Shown here: piece after piece, positions 42,630 to 51,793 of the stretch
Layout of the letters: each line of letters starts with the position of its first letter
Numbering within the stretch: position 1 is the stretch's first letter
Origin: Candidatus Sulfotelmatobacter sp.
GTDB taxonomy: Bacteria > Acidobacteriota > Terriglobia > Terriglobales > Acidobacteriaceae
Assembly (NCBI GenBank): GCA_036500765.1
Contig: DASYBM010000004.1
Span: forward strand, 558,001-622,000
Direction of reading: 5' to 3'
Length of the DNA stretch: 64,000 nt
Translations under genes and position numbers: made by a program
The notes under the pieces: model-generated
The model's database searches: none
The model's input: the letters and a program-made list of their open reading frames with translations, nothing else
Told to the model about the DNA's origin: nothing

Positions 42630-45473
42630 TTACTTTTCCCGGAGCAGAACCACGTCGGAGACATTCTGGGCGCGCGCGACGGCGAGGGTCTTTCCATCCG
42701 GGGACCATTGAAATTCGGCAATGTGTTGAGAAGTGAAGTTGGTGATCGGATGTCCAGGCGAACCGTCGAGCGGTTGGACAAAAATGTTATCCACGCCCTG
42801 ATCGCGAACGATGTAGGCCACGGATTTTCCGTCGGGAGTAAAGTTCATCGCGTTGGTAAAGCCATTCCCGCCGCCCTTGGCCATCCGTGGATCGGGTTGA
42901 AACAATACGGGAGAGGATTGCGACCCTGAGTCGAGGGTTACCAGCGCTAATTTGCTTATAGCCGTTTGCGGGCTCTCGGGGACGCTTATGTCCGCATTGA
43001 AAATCAGCCGCTTTCCGTCCGGCGAAATCGCTTCACCTGCGCCATAGCCGTACATGCTTTTCACTTCGCTCGCCGGCACGGGCTCGGGTTGCCCGCCTTG
43101 AATGGGAACTCTCCTGGTAAAAGGTGGGATAACGCTGGCATAGTAGACCCATTTTCCATCCGGGGAGCATACCGGGTATTGGTCAAAAACTCCGTTGGTG
43201 AGTTGCGTCGGGTTTGAACCATCGGCATTGGTGCGCCAGATATGAATCTGGTTCGTCCCTCCGTGAAAACCCCAGGCAAGAACGATGTAGCGATCCCCAC
43301 AGCGCGCCATGTCTGTAATCCAGGAGTCGGGGTCATTGAGGATTGTGGATCGCTGCTCGCCATCGAGATTCATCCGTTGCACGCTTTGTCCGTCGGAAAC
43401 GAGTAGCTTTCCGTCGGCGGTCCAAGCGACGGACTGCACATCCTGCGTTTGCGCTAACGGAGGAGCAGGGATATTTGCCTGTGAACTGGTGTTAGTAATC
43501 ACGCTAAGGCTGTTCGTGGTCCTTACCTGTACCGTGGCAGCGGTCTTACCGTCGGCAGACAACGTCAGCGTGGCGTAGGTGTTGGTATCCCGGGTGATGG
43601 GTTGGATTTGACCCCCGGAGCGGGAAACCATACCGATTTGCGCACGCAGGTAACTCGGTCCCTTTTGGTCATAGGTGGCAAGAAACCATTGACCGCTTGG
43701 CAGCCACACGACCTCGGAGACCAATTCGTTCTTGAACGAGGCAAAGGGCTGCTCTTGCTTCCCGGCGAGATCAAACGATTTGATGGTGCTCAGCACATCG
43801 CCGAGCGTGTAGAGGCTGTAAGTAATCCGTTTGCCGTCCGGCGACCACGTCAGAAAACGAGGAAGAGCGCCCGGCCCATTGGCGGCGATTTGCAGGATGG
43901 TCTCGTCGCTGCCGTCAGGATTGGCGGTCAGCAGGCGATACTTGCCCACCTCGGGATCATTGGCGCGAGCATAAGCGATGCGATGGCCGTCGGGCGAGAA
44001 TGCAATTCCGGCATCGAGATCGCGGAGAATAAGCTGCGGCGTGCCTCCGAGTACCGGAGTGCGATATAGATCCCACTCGCTCTGCGTGCTGATACCAGCT
44101 TTACGGAAGTAAACATAATTTCCGTCTGGCGAGAAGATAAGAGACTGGTAGACCGCCGCTGCTGGAGGAACGATCTGAGTGTCGCTGCCGGTCGGAACGT
44201 TGCGCAGCCACAGGCTCTGCTTGCCGTTATCGTCTTGCACGTTCAAGACGTACCTGCCGTCGGGCGAGATTGCGGCCTGTAGTGCCTTGCCTGTATTCGT
44301 GATCTGCGTGATGCTGAAATTTTGGAATGGGGTCGGCCCGTTGCGGCTGAGCAGGAAGTAGACACCGAAAGCGCCGACGGCGAGCAGGACCAAGCCCACT
44401 AGGACGATAGCCGCAAGGCCAAATTTGTGTTCGCGCGCTACCGCGCTCACGCTCGATCCGCTGGCCGGGACCTGAGACGCGGAAGACATTGCCGCAGAGG
44501 ACTGCGCGGCCGAGCCCGTTCCGGCCACCGGAATCTGGGATGTAGCCGTTTGCTGCCCCGAGCTCGCTGCGGTTTCCTGCGTCGGGACCGCCGGTCGGCG
44601 GCCGGAACCGCTGTCCCGCTGCAGCCGCTTTAGGTCGCCGCGGATGTCCGAGGCATGCTGGTAGCGCATGTCCCGGTCTTTCTCGAGGGCCTTGTCGACG
44701 ATCTCTTCCAACTTGGCTGGCAAATTGGGATTGAAGCGCAGAGGCGGTAACGGAGCGCGGTTGAGGATGGCCTCAAAAATAACGGCCGCCGTTTCTCCGT
44801 GGAATGGAATGGTGCCGGTGACCATTTCATATAACACAGCGCCGAAAGAAAACAGGTCAGTGCGCGAATCGAGTTCTTTGCCCTTCGCCTGCTCCGGCGA
44901 CATGTAGGCCACGGTTCCCACGGCTGTGCCTGGGCTGGTGAGGTATTCCAGACTGGTTCCGGCGGTAGCGTCGATTTCTCCTGGACTCGCCTTTCCCGTC
45001 GCCGGCGTCAGTTTGGCAAGGCCGAAGTCGAGAACCTTGGCGTGTCCGCGTTTGGTCACGAAGATGTTGGCCGGCTTTATGTCGCGATGAATAATGCCTT
45101 CGGCGTGCGCCGCATCAAGAGCATCGGCAATTTCGATGGCCAGGGACAGGACGGTTTCGATCTCCATCGGCCGCCCGCCGATGCGATGTTTCAGTGTCAG
45201 GCCATCGAGAAACTCCATGGCAATGAATGCCTGGCCATCCTGCTCGCCGATGTCATAAATCGTGCAGATGTTCGGGTGGTTCAACGCCGACGCAGCCTGG
45301 GCCTCGCGTTGAAAGCGGGCAAGCGCCTGCGGGTCGCGGGCGACTTCCTCCGGCAGAAACTTAAGGGCGACGAAACGATGCAGCCGCGTGTCTTCGGCTT
45401 TGTAAACCACACCCATGCCGCCGCCGCCGAGCTTTTCTACGATGCGGTAGTGCGAGATGGTCTGGCCGATCAT
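42630..45473 (-). CDS. Ser/Thr protein kinase with C-terminal TolB-like propeller
   Basis: A 947-residue membrane kinase. The N-terminal PknB-type catalytic domain is at about 9-285. It has a Gly-rich loop GGGGMGVVYKAED, Lys38 in VALKF, HRDIKPANIF with catalytic Asp131, and DFGLAKL. A Ser/Thr-rich linker and one membrane helix (about 350-373, AAIVLVGLVLLAVGAFGVYF) follow. The outer C-terminus carries repeats of the WD40-like PD40/TolB type (SPDGRYV, SPDGNYVYF, SPDGKRITY). A propeller outside and a kinase inside suggest transmembrane signalling. This architecture is frequent in Acidobacteria. Monocistronic. Confidence 0.93.
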   Translation of the reverse strand: MIGQTISHYRIVEKLGGGGMGVVYKAEDTRLHRFVALKFLPEEVARDPQALARFQREAQAASALNHPNICTIYDIGEQDGQAFIAMEFLDGLTLKHRIGGRPMEIETVLSLAIEIADALDAAHAEGIIHRDIKPANIFVTKRGHAKVLDFGLAKLTPATGKASPGEIDATAGTSLEYLTSPGTAVGTVAYMSPEQAKGKELDSRTDLFSFGAVLYEMVTGTIPFHGETAAVIFEAILNRAPLPPLRFNPNLPAKLEEIVDKALEKDRDMRYQHASDIRGDLKRLQRDSGSGRRPAVPTQETAASSGQQTATSQIPVAGTGSAAQSSAAMSSASQVPASGSSVSAVAREHKFGLAAIVLVGLVLLAVGAFGVYFLLSRNGPTPFQNFSITQITNTGKALQAAISPDGRYVLNVQDDNGKQSLWLRNVPTGSDTQIVPPAAAVYQSLIFSPDGNYVYFRKAGISTQSEWDLYRTPVLGGTPQLILRDLDAGIAFSPDGHRIAYARANDPEVGKYRLLTANPDGSDETILQIAANGPGALPRFLTWSPDGKRITYSLYTLGDVLSTIKSFDLAGKQEQPFASFKNELVSEVVWLPSGQWFLATYDQKGPSYLRAQIGMVSRSGGQIQPITRDTNTYATLTLSADGKTAATVQVRTTNSLSVITNTSSQANIPAPPLAQTQDVQSVAWTADGKLLVSDGQSVQRMNLDGEQRSTILNDPDSWITDMARCGDRYIVLAWGFHGGTNQIHIWRTNADGSNPTQLTNGVFDQYPVCSPDGKWVYYASVIPPFTRRVPIQGGQPEPVPASEVKSMYGYGAGEAISPDGKRLIFNADISVPESPQTAISKLALVTLDSGSQSSPVLFQPDPRMAKGGGNGFTNAMNFTPDGKSVAYIVRDQGVDNIFVQPLDGSPGHPITNFTSQHIAEFQWSPDGKTLAVARAQNVSDVVLLREK

Positions 45474-45633
45474 TTCGGGGACTCGTAGTTTCGGGTCCCT
45501 TCATATTACGGAGGCTCGATTCGGCAGTCAACGAAATGGGTGCTCCGACCAGGCCGCGTGAAATCCGGAGGGGGCGTTCTTCCTGGTGACTCCGACAGCA
45601 GTTAAAGCTTCTGGGCGGTCTCCCGTCGACCGA

Positions 45634-46344
45634 TCAGTTCCCCGCACCGGAGTCGGACATTCCATCCGACCAGGCGGCGACGGGAATCAGAAACACGGTC
45701 ATGCGGTCGGCGACGTCATCGTCGGCGAGAATCGGAGAGCCTGCCAGATTTGCACCCCATATCTCCGCCTTGTGGGGAGGAAGGAAAAACATCAGATGCG
45801 GATGCCAGTGGCCGTCCCGGTCACTCAAATGACTTTGTCTGGACAGCATGTAGCACATGGCGCCGGATTCGATCGCGGGCAACTCTTTCTTATCGTAGGC
45901 AGCTTTGATCGCTTCGAAAATCTGAGCCTTTGAATTCCCCGCCAATGCCAGGTTCGTCCTCATGATTGTGTTGGGAAGATACGATCTGGCGGCGGCTGCG
46001 TTCAGGCACATCGGACCGCGCCGCTTGGGATTCCAAAACTCGGGCTCGTCGGCCTTATCAGTCCACGATCGGTGTACAAGGCATACGAAACCATTGCTGC
46101 CCTTGACGGCGGTTTCGTAGCCTTTCGTTCCGAGGACGAGAACCTCTGCATTCTTCGCAATGGATTCCGGGGCGGCGCTGCGGGCCAGCGCGATCTCGGC
46201 ATTGCGCTCCATCAGATATTGATCAAGCGGGGCCATGCTGGTGGGGTACTGCGGCTTGGCATCCTGGGCATGCAGCGGCAAGGCCGCGGCAAGGATGCAA
46301 AAGAACGTTGTTAATGCGGCCGTTTGGAAACCGTTTCGCGTCAT
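45634..46344 (-). CDS. Exported hypothetical protein
   Basis: A 236-residue protein with a signal peptide (AALTTFFCILAAALPLHAQ) and a conserved-looking body: YLMERNAEIALARSAAPESI, VLVLGTKGYETAVKGSNGFV, MCYMLSRQSHLSDRDGHWHP and HLMFFLPP. AGGAGGGC precedes the ATG. The HWHPH region could bind metal. No function is known. It is divergent from another exported protein and lies 160 bases from the Ser/Thr kinase gene. Confidence 0.7.
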   Translation of the reverse strand: MTRNGFQTAALTTFFCILAAALPLHAQDAKPQYPTSMAPLDQYLMERNAEIALARSAAPESIAKNAEVLVLGTKGYETAVKGSNGFVCLVHRSWTDKADEPEFWNPKRRGPMCLNAAAARSYLPNTIMRTNLALAGNSKAQIFEAIKAAYDKKELPAIESGAMCYMLSRQSHLSDRDGHWHPHLMFFLPPHKAEIWGANLAGSPILADDDVADRMTVFLIPVAAWSDGMSDSGAGN

Positions 46345-46699
46345 TGCAGCCCTCCTGGGAGCGGACCAATTGGACCTAATCGATAAGTGTAATTTCTTCT
46401 GGTCGTATAGACAGGAACATTAGCTGTGATGGAACCACAACGAAAAAGGCTGCCCCATTCGTCGCGATGTTCAATGAAGATGTTCGACGAATGGGAACCA
46501 CGACGGGCGCCTGCGCTACCGGTTTTTCAAGCCGCGCGATTTTTTTCAAGGCGCAGGATGTTTTGTTTCACTAATCTGAAAATCTGCTGCCGTCGCGCAA
46601 CTTTCGCGAAGCAGCGGGTTTGGGACTGTCGAAGAACTCGCGTGGAGCGAAGACTTTCGTCGCACCGGTTCTTATTATCTCTCCGCGCGAAGGAATCCG
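46345..46699. other. Intergenic gap with stem-loop repeat
   Basis: A 355-base gap between two divergent exported-protein genes. It contains stem-loop copy B (46445-46495). No RNA gene or credible frame was seen. Confidence 0.5.
46445..46495 (+). repeat. Stem-loop repeat, copy B (AAAGGCTGCCCCA family)
   Basis: The leader AAAGGCTGCCCCA is followed by stem CCCATTCGTCG (46454-46464), which pairs exactly with CGACGAATGGG (46485-46495). Its first 28 bases match 47811-47838 at 27 positions. Confidence 0.75.
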
Positions 46700-47752
46700 A
46701 TGAGAAACTATTTCAGACTGACTATTCTTGCAGCAACGCTCCTTAACCTGAACCTGGCCCTGGGAACCTGCGATTTATGGGGTCAGGACAACGCAGGCAC
46801 ACCGTCCGTCCTGAATATTCAGCATTCCGTGACCACCTCGCAAACTGGCTTTCCGCAATTTCTGTACATGTATCACCTGCTGGACGGCGCGAAATCGCCC
46901 GCCGCGGCGCAAGCCCTTACGGGAAAAATTTCCCTGAAGAACGACAGCGCGAACTTCAGCGAAGTCCTGTGGCTGCTGGTTTACTGGAAGGGCCAGTGTC
47001 CGGCGAATGACCAGAGTCTGGCGGGCGCGAATTATCTGTGGAGCGACATTCTGAAGAATCCTTCCGCGTCGGTTTCCGATCTTCGGGTCAACCTGCACTT
47101 TACGCGTGCCCTGCCCATGACGGGATGCATCGGCTTGGTTTTCGGCGGAGGGCCGCTGGTTGCAGGCTCGGTCACGATGTCGGCCGATCTTAGCCTGACT
47201 TACGAAGCCGCGAACCCACAAGCCAACACGGTGATCGATCTGTCTGGCGAATATTGTTTCGGGCAAAATTGGGGTTGCCAGAATGCCACAGTCAACGACG
47301 ATGAGGGATTCGCGGTTCCCGTCACCATGCCGTCCGGGCATCTGGTGGAGTTGTATGGAGACATCAGCGACAGTACGTTCGATGGAACCGACAACTTCGG
47401 GCCGCTTCCCACCGGCGAGGCGTGGGGCGCTCACAACGATTTTTACTTGCTGCCCGGCGGTTGCGGCGAGTTTGGGGAAAATCTTGACAGCCAACGGTTT
47501 CCGAATCCAGCGCCGATCTCGACGTTGCGCAGTTGGCTTCCAGCCAACGCCCTGCACCTCGAAGGCATTCCCCTCGAATACCCGATTCCTCCCGGAGGAA
47601 CGGGCAGGGCCACCCTTCAACAACCAGTCGAGAAGATTTTTTCGGCCCCCGTTCCCGTAAACGCCGGATATTGCATGATTGTGATCTACGGCAGGAAAGG
47701 CAACGGAGCCACCGATAATGAAACCCAGGTAAAAGCTGTGCTTGCGCCATAG
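46700..47752 (+). CDS. Exported hypothetical protein
   Basis: A 350-residue protein with a signal peptide (about 1-28, ILAATLLNLNLALGTCDL) and a beta-rich, Gly-rich mature part with several Cys. Segments include FLYMYHLLDGAKSPAAAQAL, GCIGLVFGGGPL, YCFGQNWGC and PLEYPIPPGGTG. An AAGGAA site precedes the ATG by six bases. It is flanked on both sides by copies of a 28-bp repeat (46445, 47811). No family is recognised. Secreted or surface location is likely. Confidence 0.7.
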   Translation: MRNYFRLTILAATLLNLNLALGTCDLWGQDNAGTPSVLNIQHSVTTSQTGFPQFLYMYHLLDGAKSPAAAQALTGKISLKNDSANFSEVLWLLVYWKGQCPANDQSLAGANYLWSDILKNPSASVSDLRVNLHFTRALPMTGCIGLVFGGGPLVAGSVTMSADLSLTYEAANPQANTVIDLSGEYCFGQNWGCQNATVNDDEGFAVPVTMPSGHLVELYGDISDSTFDGTDNFGPLPTGEAWGAHNDFYLLPGGCGEFGENLDSQRFPNPAPISTLRSWLPANALHLEGIPLEYPIPPGGTGRATLQQPVEKIFSAPVPVNAGYCMIVIYGRKGNGATDNETQVKAVLAP

Positions 47753-47810
47753 TAAAGTTCTGTCGAGTGCGGGGCTCACCCACTTACACGGGGTCGGAAA
47801 CCACTGCGAC

Positions 47811-47848
47811 AAAGGCTGCCCCATTCGTCGCGGTGTTCGCCGAATGGG
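47811..47848 (+). repeat. Stem-loop repeat, copy C
   Basis: AAAGGCTGCCCCATTCGTCG (47811-47830) repeats copy B. CCCATTCG (47820-47827) pairs with CGAATGGG (47841-47848). Confidence 0.75.
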
Positions 47849-47942
47849 CGCTACGGATGACTGCGCCACCGTTGTTCCGTCAGCCTCCGCCGGATCACCT
47901 CATTTTCAAACAACACTACCCAAGGCCGAAACGTCTGTGGTT

Positions 47943-47981
47943 CCCAGCTTTGCAAAAACACCAAAGCTGGGGCAGCCCTTT
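47943..47981 (-). repeat. Stem-loop repeat, copy D (inverted, different stem)
   Basis: In minus-strand reading it is AAAGGGCTGCCCCA followed by a stem. CCCAGCTTTG (47943-47952) pairs exactly with CAAAGCTGGG (47962-47971). The stem sequence differs from copies B and C but pairing is kept. Confidence 0.7.
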
Positions 47982-48094
47982 GGGTGGTGACGGACAGGCA
48001 TCAAAGCCGGGTCGGACTCCTCAGTTATCCTCCGCTGCGCACAGCTGTCCACACCCTTCTCCCTGGTCCCCTTGCGTTAGACTAGCCTCAGACC

Positions 48095-51000
48095 ATGTCC
48101 CAATTCGTCCACCTGCACCTGCATACGGACTACTCCCTGCTCGACGGCGCTTGCGATGTCGAAAAGCTTTGCCAGCGCGTGAACGAGCTGGGGATGCCCG
48201 CTGTAGCCATGACCGATCACGGCAACATTTTTGGCGCTGTTCACTTCGTGAATGCGGCCAAGCATGCGGGCGTGAAGCCCATTGTCGGCTGCGAACTTTA
48301 CATCTGCAAAAAGGACGACCACAATATTGAGCGCACGCCGCCCGACGGCGACACCTACAATCACTTGCTGGTGCTGGCCGAGAACGAAGAGGGCTACCGC
48401 AATCTGGTCAAGATCACGTCGGAGGCTTCGCTACATGGCTTTTATTACAAGCCGCGCGTCAGCAAAAGATTTCTCGCCGAACACTCAAAGGGACTGATTG
48501 GCCTTTCCGGATGCCTGAAAGGCGAAGTCGCCGAGCGCCTGATGGAATCGAACTACGCCGCCGCGCGTGCCGCTGCCGGCACTTTCACCGATATTTTCGG
48601 AAAAGACAATTTCTATCTCGAAATTCAGGATCAGGGCCTGGAGCAAGAGCACAAAATCCATCCCGGCCTGTTTCAGCTCGAAAAAGAGCTTGGCCTGGCG
48701 CTCGTGGCGACCAACGACAGCCACTACCTGTGCGAAGACGACGCGCACGCCCAGGACGTGATGCTCTGCATCCAGACCGGCAAATCGATTCACGACACTG
48801 CGCGGATGAAGTTCGACGGCAACCAGTTCTTCGTCAAGAGTCACGACGAGATGGCTCGCGTCTTCAAAGATTCGCCGCAGGTGGTCACGCGGACCCTCGA
48901 CATTGCCGAGCGTTGCAGCATTCACCTGGACAAAATCGCGAATCCGTTTCCGCAATTCGAAGTCCCGGCCGGCTACAGCATTGACAGTTATTTCGTGCAC
49001 GTCACGCGCCAGGGCTTTGCACGCCGTCTCGAGGCGCTGCGGCCGTTGCACGAGCAAGGCAGGCTGAAGCATTCCATCGCCGACTACGAGCAGCGCCTGG
49101 AGCGCGAACTCGCGATCATCCAGCAGATGCAGTTCCCTGGATATTTCCTGATCGTCTGGGACTTCATCCGCTACGCTCGCGAGCACGATATTCCCGTGGG
49201 CCCCGGGCGGGGATCGGCTGCGGGATCGCTGGTCTCCTACGCGCTGGCGATCACCAACATCGACCCGCTCCAGCACGAACTGCTGTTCGAACGCTTTCTG
49301 AATCCCGAGCGCGTTTCCATGCCAGATATCGATATCGATTTCTGCATGAACCGGCGCGGCGAAGTGATTCAATACGTTACGCAGAAATATGGCCGCGACA
49401 ACGTTGCCCAGATCATCACCTTCGGCACCATGGCCGCCAAGGCCGCCATTAAAGACGTTGGCCGCGCCATGGATATTCCCTACGCCGACGTCGACCGCAT
49501 TGCCAAAATGGTGCCGACGCAGCTCAACATCACGCTGGAAGATGCGATCAAAGAGTCAGCGCAATTGCGCGAGGCCATCGAGAAAGACGGCCAGATTCGC
49601 GAGCTTTTCGATACCGCGAAGAAACTCGAAGGCATGGTGCGCAACTCCGGCGTGCATGCCGCCGGAGTCGTGATCTCGCCGCGCCCGCTTACAGACCTGG
49701 TCCCGCTGCATCGCACTAAGAACGACGAAATCGTCACCGCCTTCGACATGGTCGCGATCGACAAACTCGGCCTGTTGAAGATGGACTTTCTCGGGCTGAC
49801 CACGCTCACGATTCTTACCGATGCGTTGAAGCTGATCGCGCAAACCCGAGGCCCTGAGGCCGCCGCGCCACTATTGAGCACGGAAGAAGGATGGCCGCAC
49901 CCGGTTCCCGCAACGCTGGAGGACGTCCCATTGGAGGACGAGAAGACCTACGAGAAGGTCTTCCACACCGGCCTAACGTCTGGCGTCTTCCAGTTCGAAT
50001 CGAACGGCATGCGCGACGTGCTGCGCAAGTACCAGCCGAATTCGATAGAAGACCTCACCGCTCTGAACGCCCTCTATCGTCCGGGCCCGATTCAGGGTGG
50101 GATGATCGACGACTTCATCGAACGCAAACACGGCCGCAAGAAAGTTGAATACGAACTGCCGGAGTTGCAGGAAATTCTTCAAGAGACGCTGGGCGTGATC
50201 GTGTATCAGGAGCAGGTGATGCAGATCGCGAACCGACTGGCCGGCTACTCTCTCGGTGAAGCCGACCTGCTGCGGCGCGCCATGGGCAAGAAAAAAGCGG
50301 AAGAGATGGCGCAGCAGCGCGAGCGCTTTGTGCAGGGCGCGGCCCAGAGAAAATATCCGCCGAAGAAGATCGAAAAGATTTTCGATCTCATGGCGCAGTT
50401 CGCCGGATACGGCTTCAACAAGTCGCACTCCGCGGCCTATGCCTTGCTCGCCTATCACACGGCTTATTTGAAGACGCACTATCCGGTGGAGTTCATGGCC
50501 GCGCTGCTGACTTCGGTCACTGGCTCGACCGATGACGTGGTGAAGTACATTAACGAATGCCGCGAGATGGGCATTGCCGTTGAAGCGCCGGACATCAACG
50601 TCTCAGACGCAAATTTTACGCCGCACGGCGAGTCGATTCGCTTTGGCCTGGCCGCGGTGAAAAATGTCGGCGGCAACGCCATCGAATCGATCGTTGCCGC
50701 GCGCAAGAAGCTGGGCAGATTTAAATCGATTTTCGAATTTTGCGAGAACGTCGATCTTCGCCTGCTCAACAAGCGCGTGCTGGAATCTCTGATCAAGAGC
50801 GGCGCGATGGATTCACTCGGACGCCGCGCTCAGCTCATGGCCATCCTCGACAAGGCTATGGAACGGGCGCAGAAGGCTCAGCGCGATGTCGAATCCGGCC
50901 AGCACGGCCTGTTCGGCATCTTTCAGCAGGAAGATGCCGATTCGCATAACGACAAGTTACCCAGCACTCCCGACTGGGACGAACACACGCGCCTGACCGC

Positions 51001-51628
51001 CGAAAAAGAAATTCTCGGCTTCTTCATCAGCGGCCATCCGCTGCAAAAATACAAAGACAAACTCACCGACCTGAATGCAATTGGCCTCGACATGATTGCG
51101 GCCATGACGAGATCTACCGGCAAAGACGAGACTATCGTGACGGCCGGCATCATTGCCAACGTGCGCGTGCTCAAGTCGAAGCGCGGCGATTACTACGCGC
51201 AGGCCACGCTCGAAGATATGTCGGGATCGCTGGATATGATCGTCTTCCCCGACGCTTTTAAACGTATCGGAGACAAGGTGAAACTCGAAGTTCCCGTGCT
51301 GATCAAGGCCGGGGTGCGCATTGAAGAAGGCGTGAACCCTAAAGTTCTCGCCGCGGAGATTCAGCCGCTGGAAGAAGCCAAGGTGCCGCTGCCACGTGCT
51401 ATCCGCATCCGCGTGCCGCTGGAGAACTCAGGCGAGACTACCGTCGACGATCTGCACGCGCTTTTCCGCGAGCGCAAAGGCGAGGCCAAGGTGTTATTTG
51501 ACGTGGAACGCCAGGGCGATTTCATGGTGGTGATGGAAGCGGAAGGCTATAATGTCATGCCGGACCGCAATTTCATCGCCCGGGTCGAACAGTTGTGCGG
51601 GCGGGGCAGCGTACGCGTCATCGCTTAG
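48095..51628 (+). CDS. dnaE: DNA polymerase III subunit alpha
   Basis: A 1177-residue DnaE-type replicative polymerase. The PHP domain is at about 1-270 (FVHLHLHTDYSLLDGA, MTDHGNIFGAV). The palm has catalytic Asp411/Asp413/Asp415 (PDIDIDFC) and PGRGSAAGSLV. RPGPIQGGMIDDFIERKHG and YQEQVMQIANRLAGYSLGEADLLRRAMGKK mark the thumb and fingers. GYGFNKSHSAAYALLAY and the C-terminal OB fold (VTAGIIANVRVLKSKRGDYYAQATLED) are present. Length and order are normal for DnaE1, so it is probably the main replicative enzyme. Confidence 0.98.
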   Translation: MSQFVHLHLHTDYSLLDGACDVEKLCQRVNELGMPAVAMTDHGNIFGAVHFVNAAKHAGVKPIVGCELYICKKDDHNIERTPPDGDTYNHLLVLAENEEGYRNLVKITSEASLHGFYYKPRVSKRFLAEHSKGLIGLSGCLKGEVAERLMESNYAAARAAAGTFTDIFGKDNFYLEIQDQGLEQEHKIHPGLFQLEKELGLALVATNDSHYLCEDDAHAQDVMLCIQTGKSIHDTARMKFDGNQFFVKSHDEMARVFKDSPQVVTRTLDIAERCSIHLDKIANPFPQFEVPAGYSIDSYFVHVTRQGFARRLEALRPLHEQGRLKHSIADYEQRLERELAIIQQMQFPGYFLIVWDFIRYAREHDIPVGPGRGSAAGSLVSYALAITNIDPLQHELLFERFLNPERVSMPDIDIDFCMNRRGEVIQYVTQKYGRDNVAQIITFGTMAAKAAIKDVGRAMDIPYADVDRIAKMVPTQLNITLEDAIKESAQLREAIEKDGQIRELFDTAKKLEGMVRNSGVHAAGVVISPRPLTDLVPLHRTKNDEIVTAFDMVAIDKLGLLKMDFLGLTTLTILTDALKLIAQTRGPEAAAPLLSTEEGWPHPVPATLEDVPLEDEKTYEKVFHTGLTSGVFQFESNGMRDVLRKYQPNSIEDLTALNALYRPGPIQGGMIDDFIERKHGRKKVEYELPELQEILQETLGVIVYQEQVMQIANRLAGYSLGEADLLRRAMGKKKAEEMAQQRERFVQGAAQRKYPPKKIEKIFDLMAQFAGYGFNKSHSAAYALLAYHTAYLKTHYPVEFMAALLTSVTGSTDDVVKYINECREMGIAVEAPDINVSDANFTPHGESIRFGLAAVKNVGGNAIESIVAARKKLGRFKSIFEFCENVDLRLLNKRVLESLIKSGAMDSLGRRAQLMAILDKAMERAQKAQRDVESGQHGLFGIFQQEDADSHNDKLPSTPDWDEHTRLTAEKEILGFFISGHPLQKYKDKLTDLNAIGLDMIAAMTRSTGKDETIVTAGIIANVRVLKSKRGDYYAQATLEDMSGSLDMIVFPDAFKRIGDKVKLEVPVLIKAGVRIEEGVNPKVLAAEIQPLEEAKVPLPRAIRIRVPLENSGETTVDDLHALFRERKGEAKVLFDVERQGDFMVVMEAEGYNVMPDRNFIARVEQLCGRGSVRVIA

Positions 51629-51793
51629 ACAAGTCGGCAGCGGTGTAGTTTGGCTGACGCGTCACGCCGGTTAAGCGGGAGATCCTTGGCTTCGCCTGAA
51701 AAACGGCTACGCTCGGGATGAGATCGCGATGGGATGACACGGCTGTGTAAGATAGCCCAACTGCATCGGCACCGACAAATCAGCTACTCTTAA

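Larger units (their letters stand above)
47753..48094. other. Intergenic gap upstream of dnaE with two stem-loops
   Basis: A 342-base gap holding stem-loop copies C (47811-47848) and D (47943-47981, opposite orientation). No RNA gene or credible frame was seen. The dnaE promoter should lie in its last 100 bases. Confidence 0.5.

Noticed and set aside
46775-47869. A 364-codon minus frame opposite the exported protein at 46700
   Set aside because: The plus-strand protein has a signal peptide and ribosome site; the minus product is Arg/Gly-rich and featureless.
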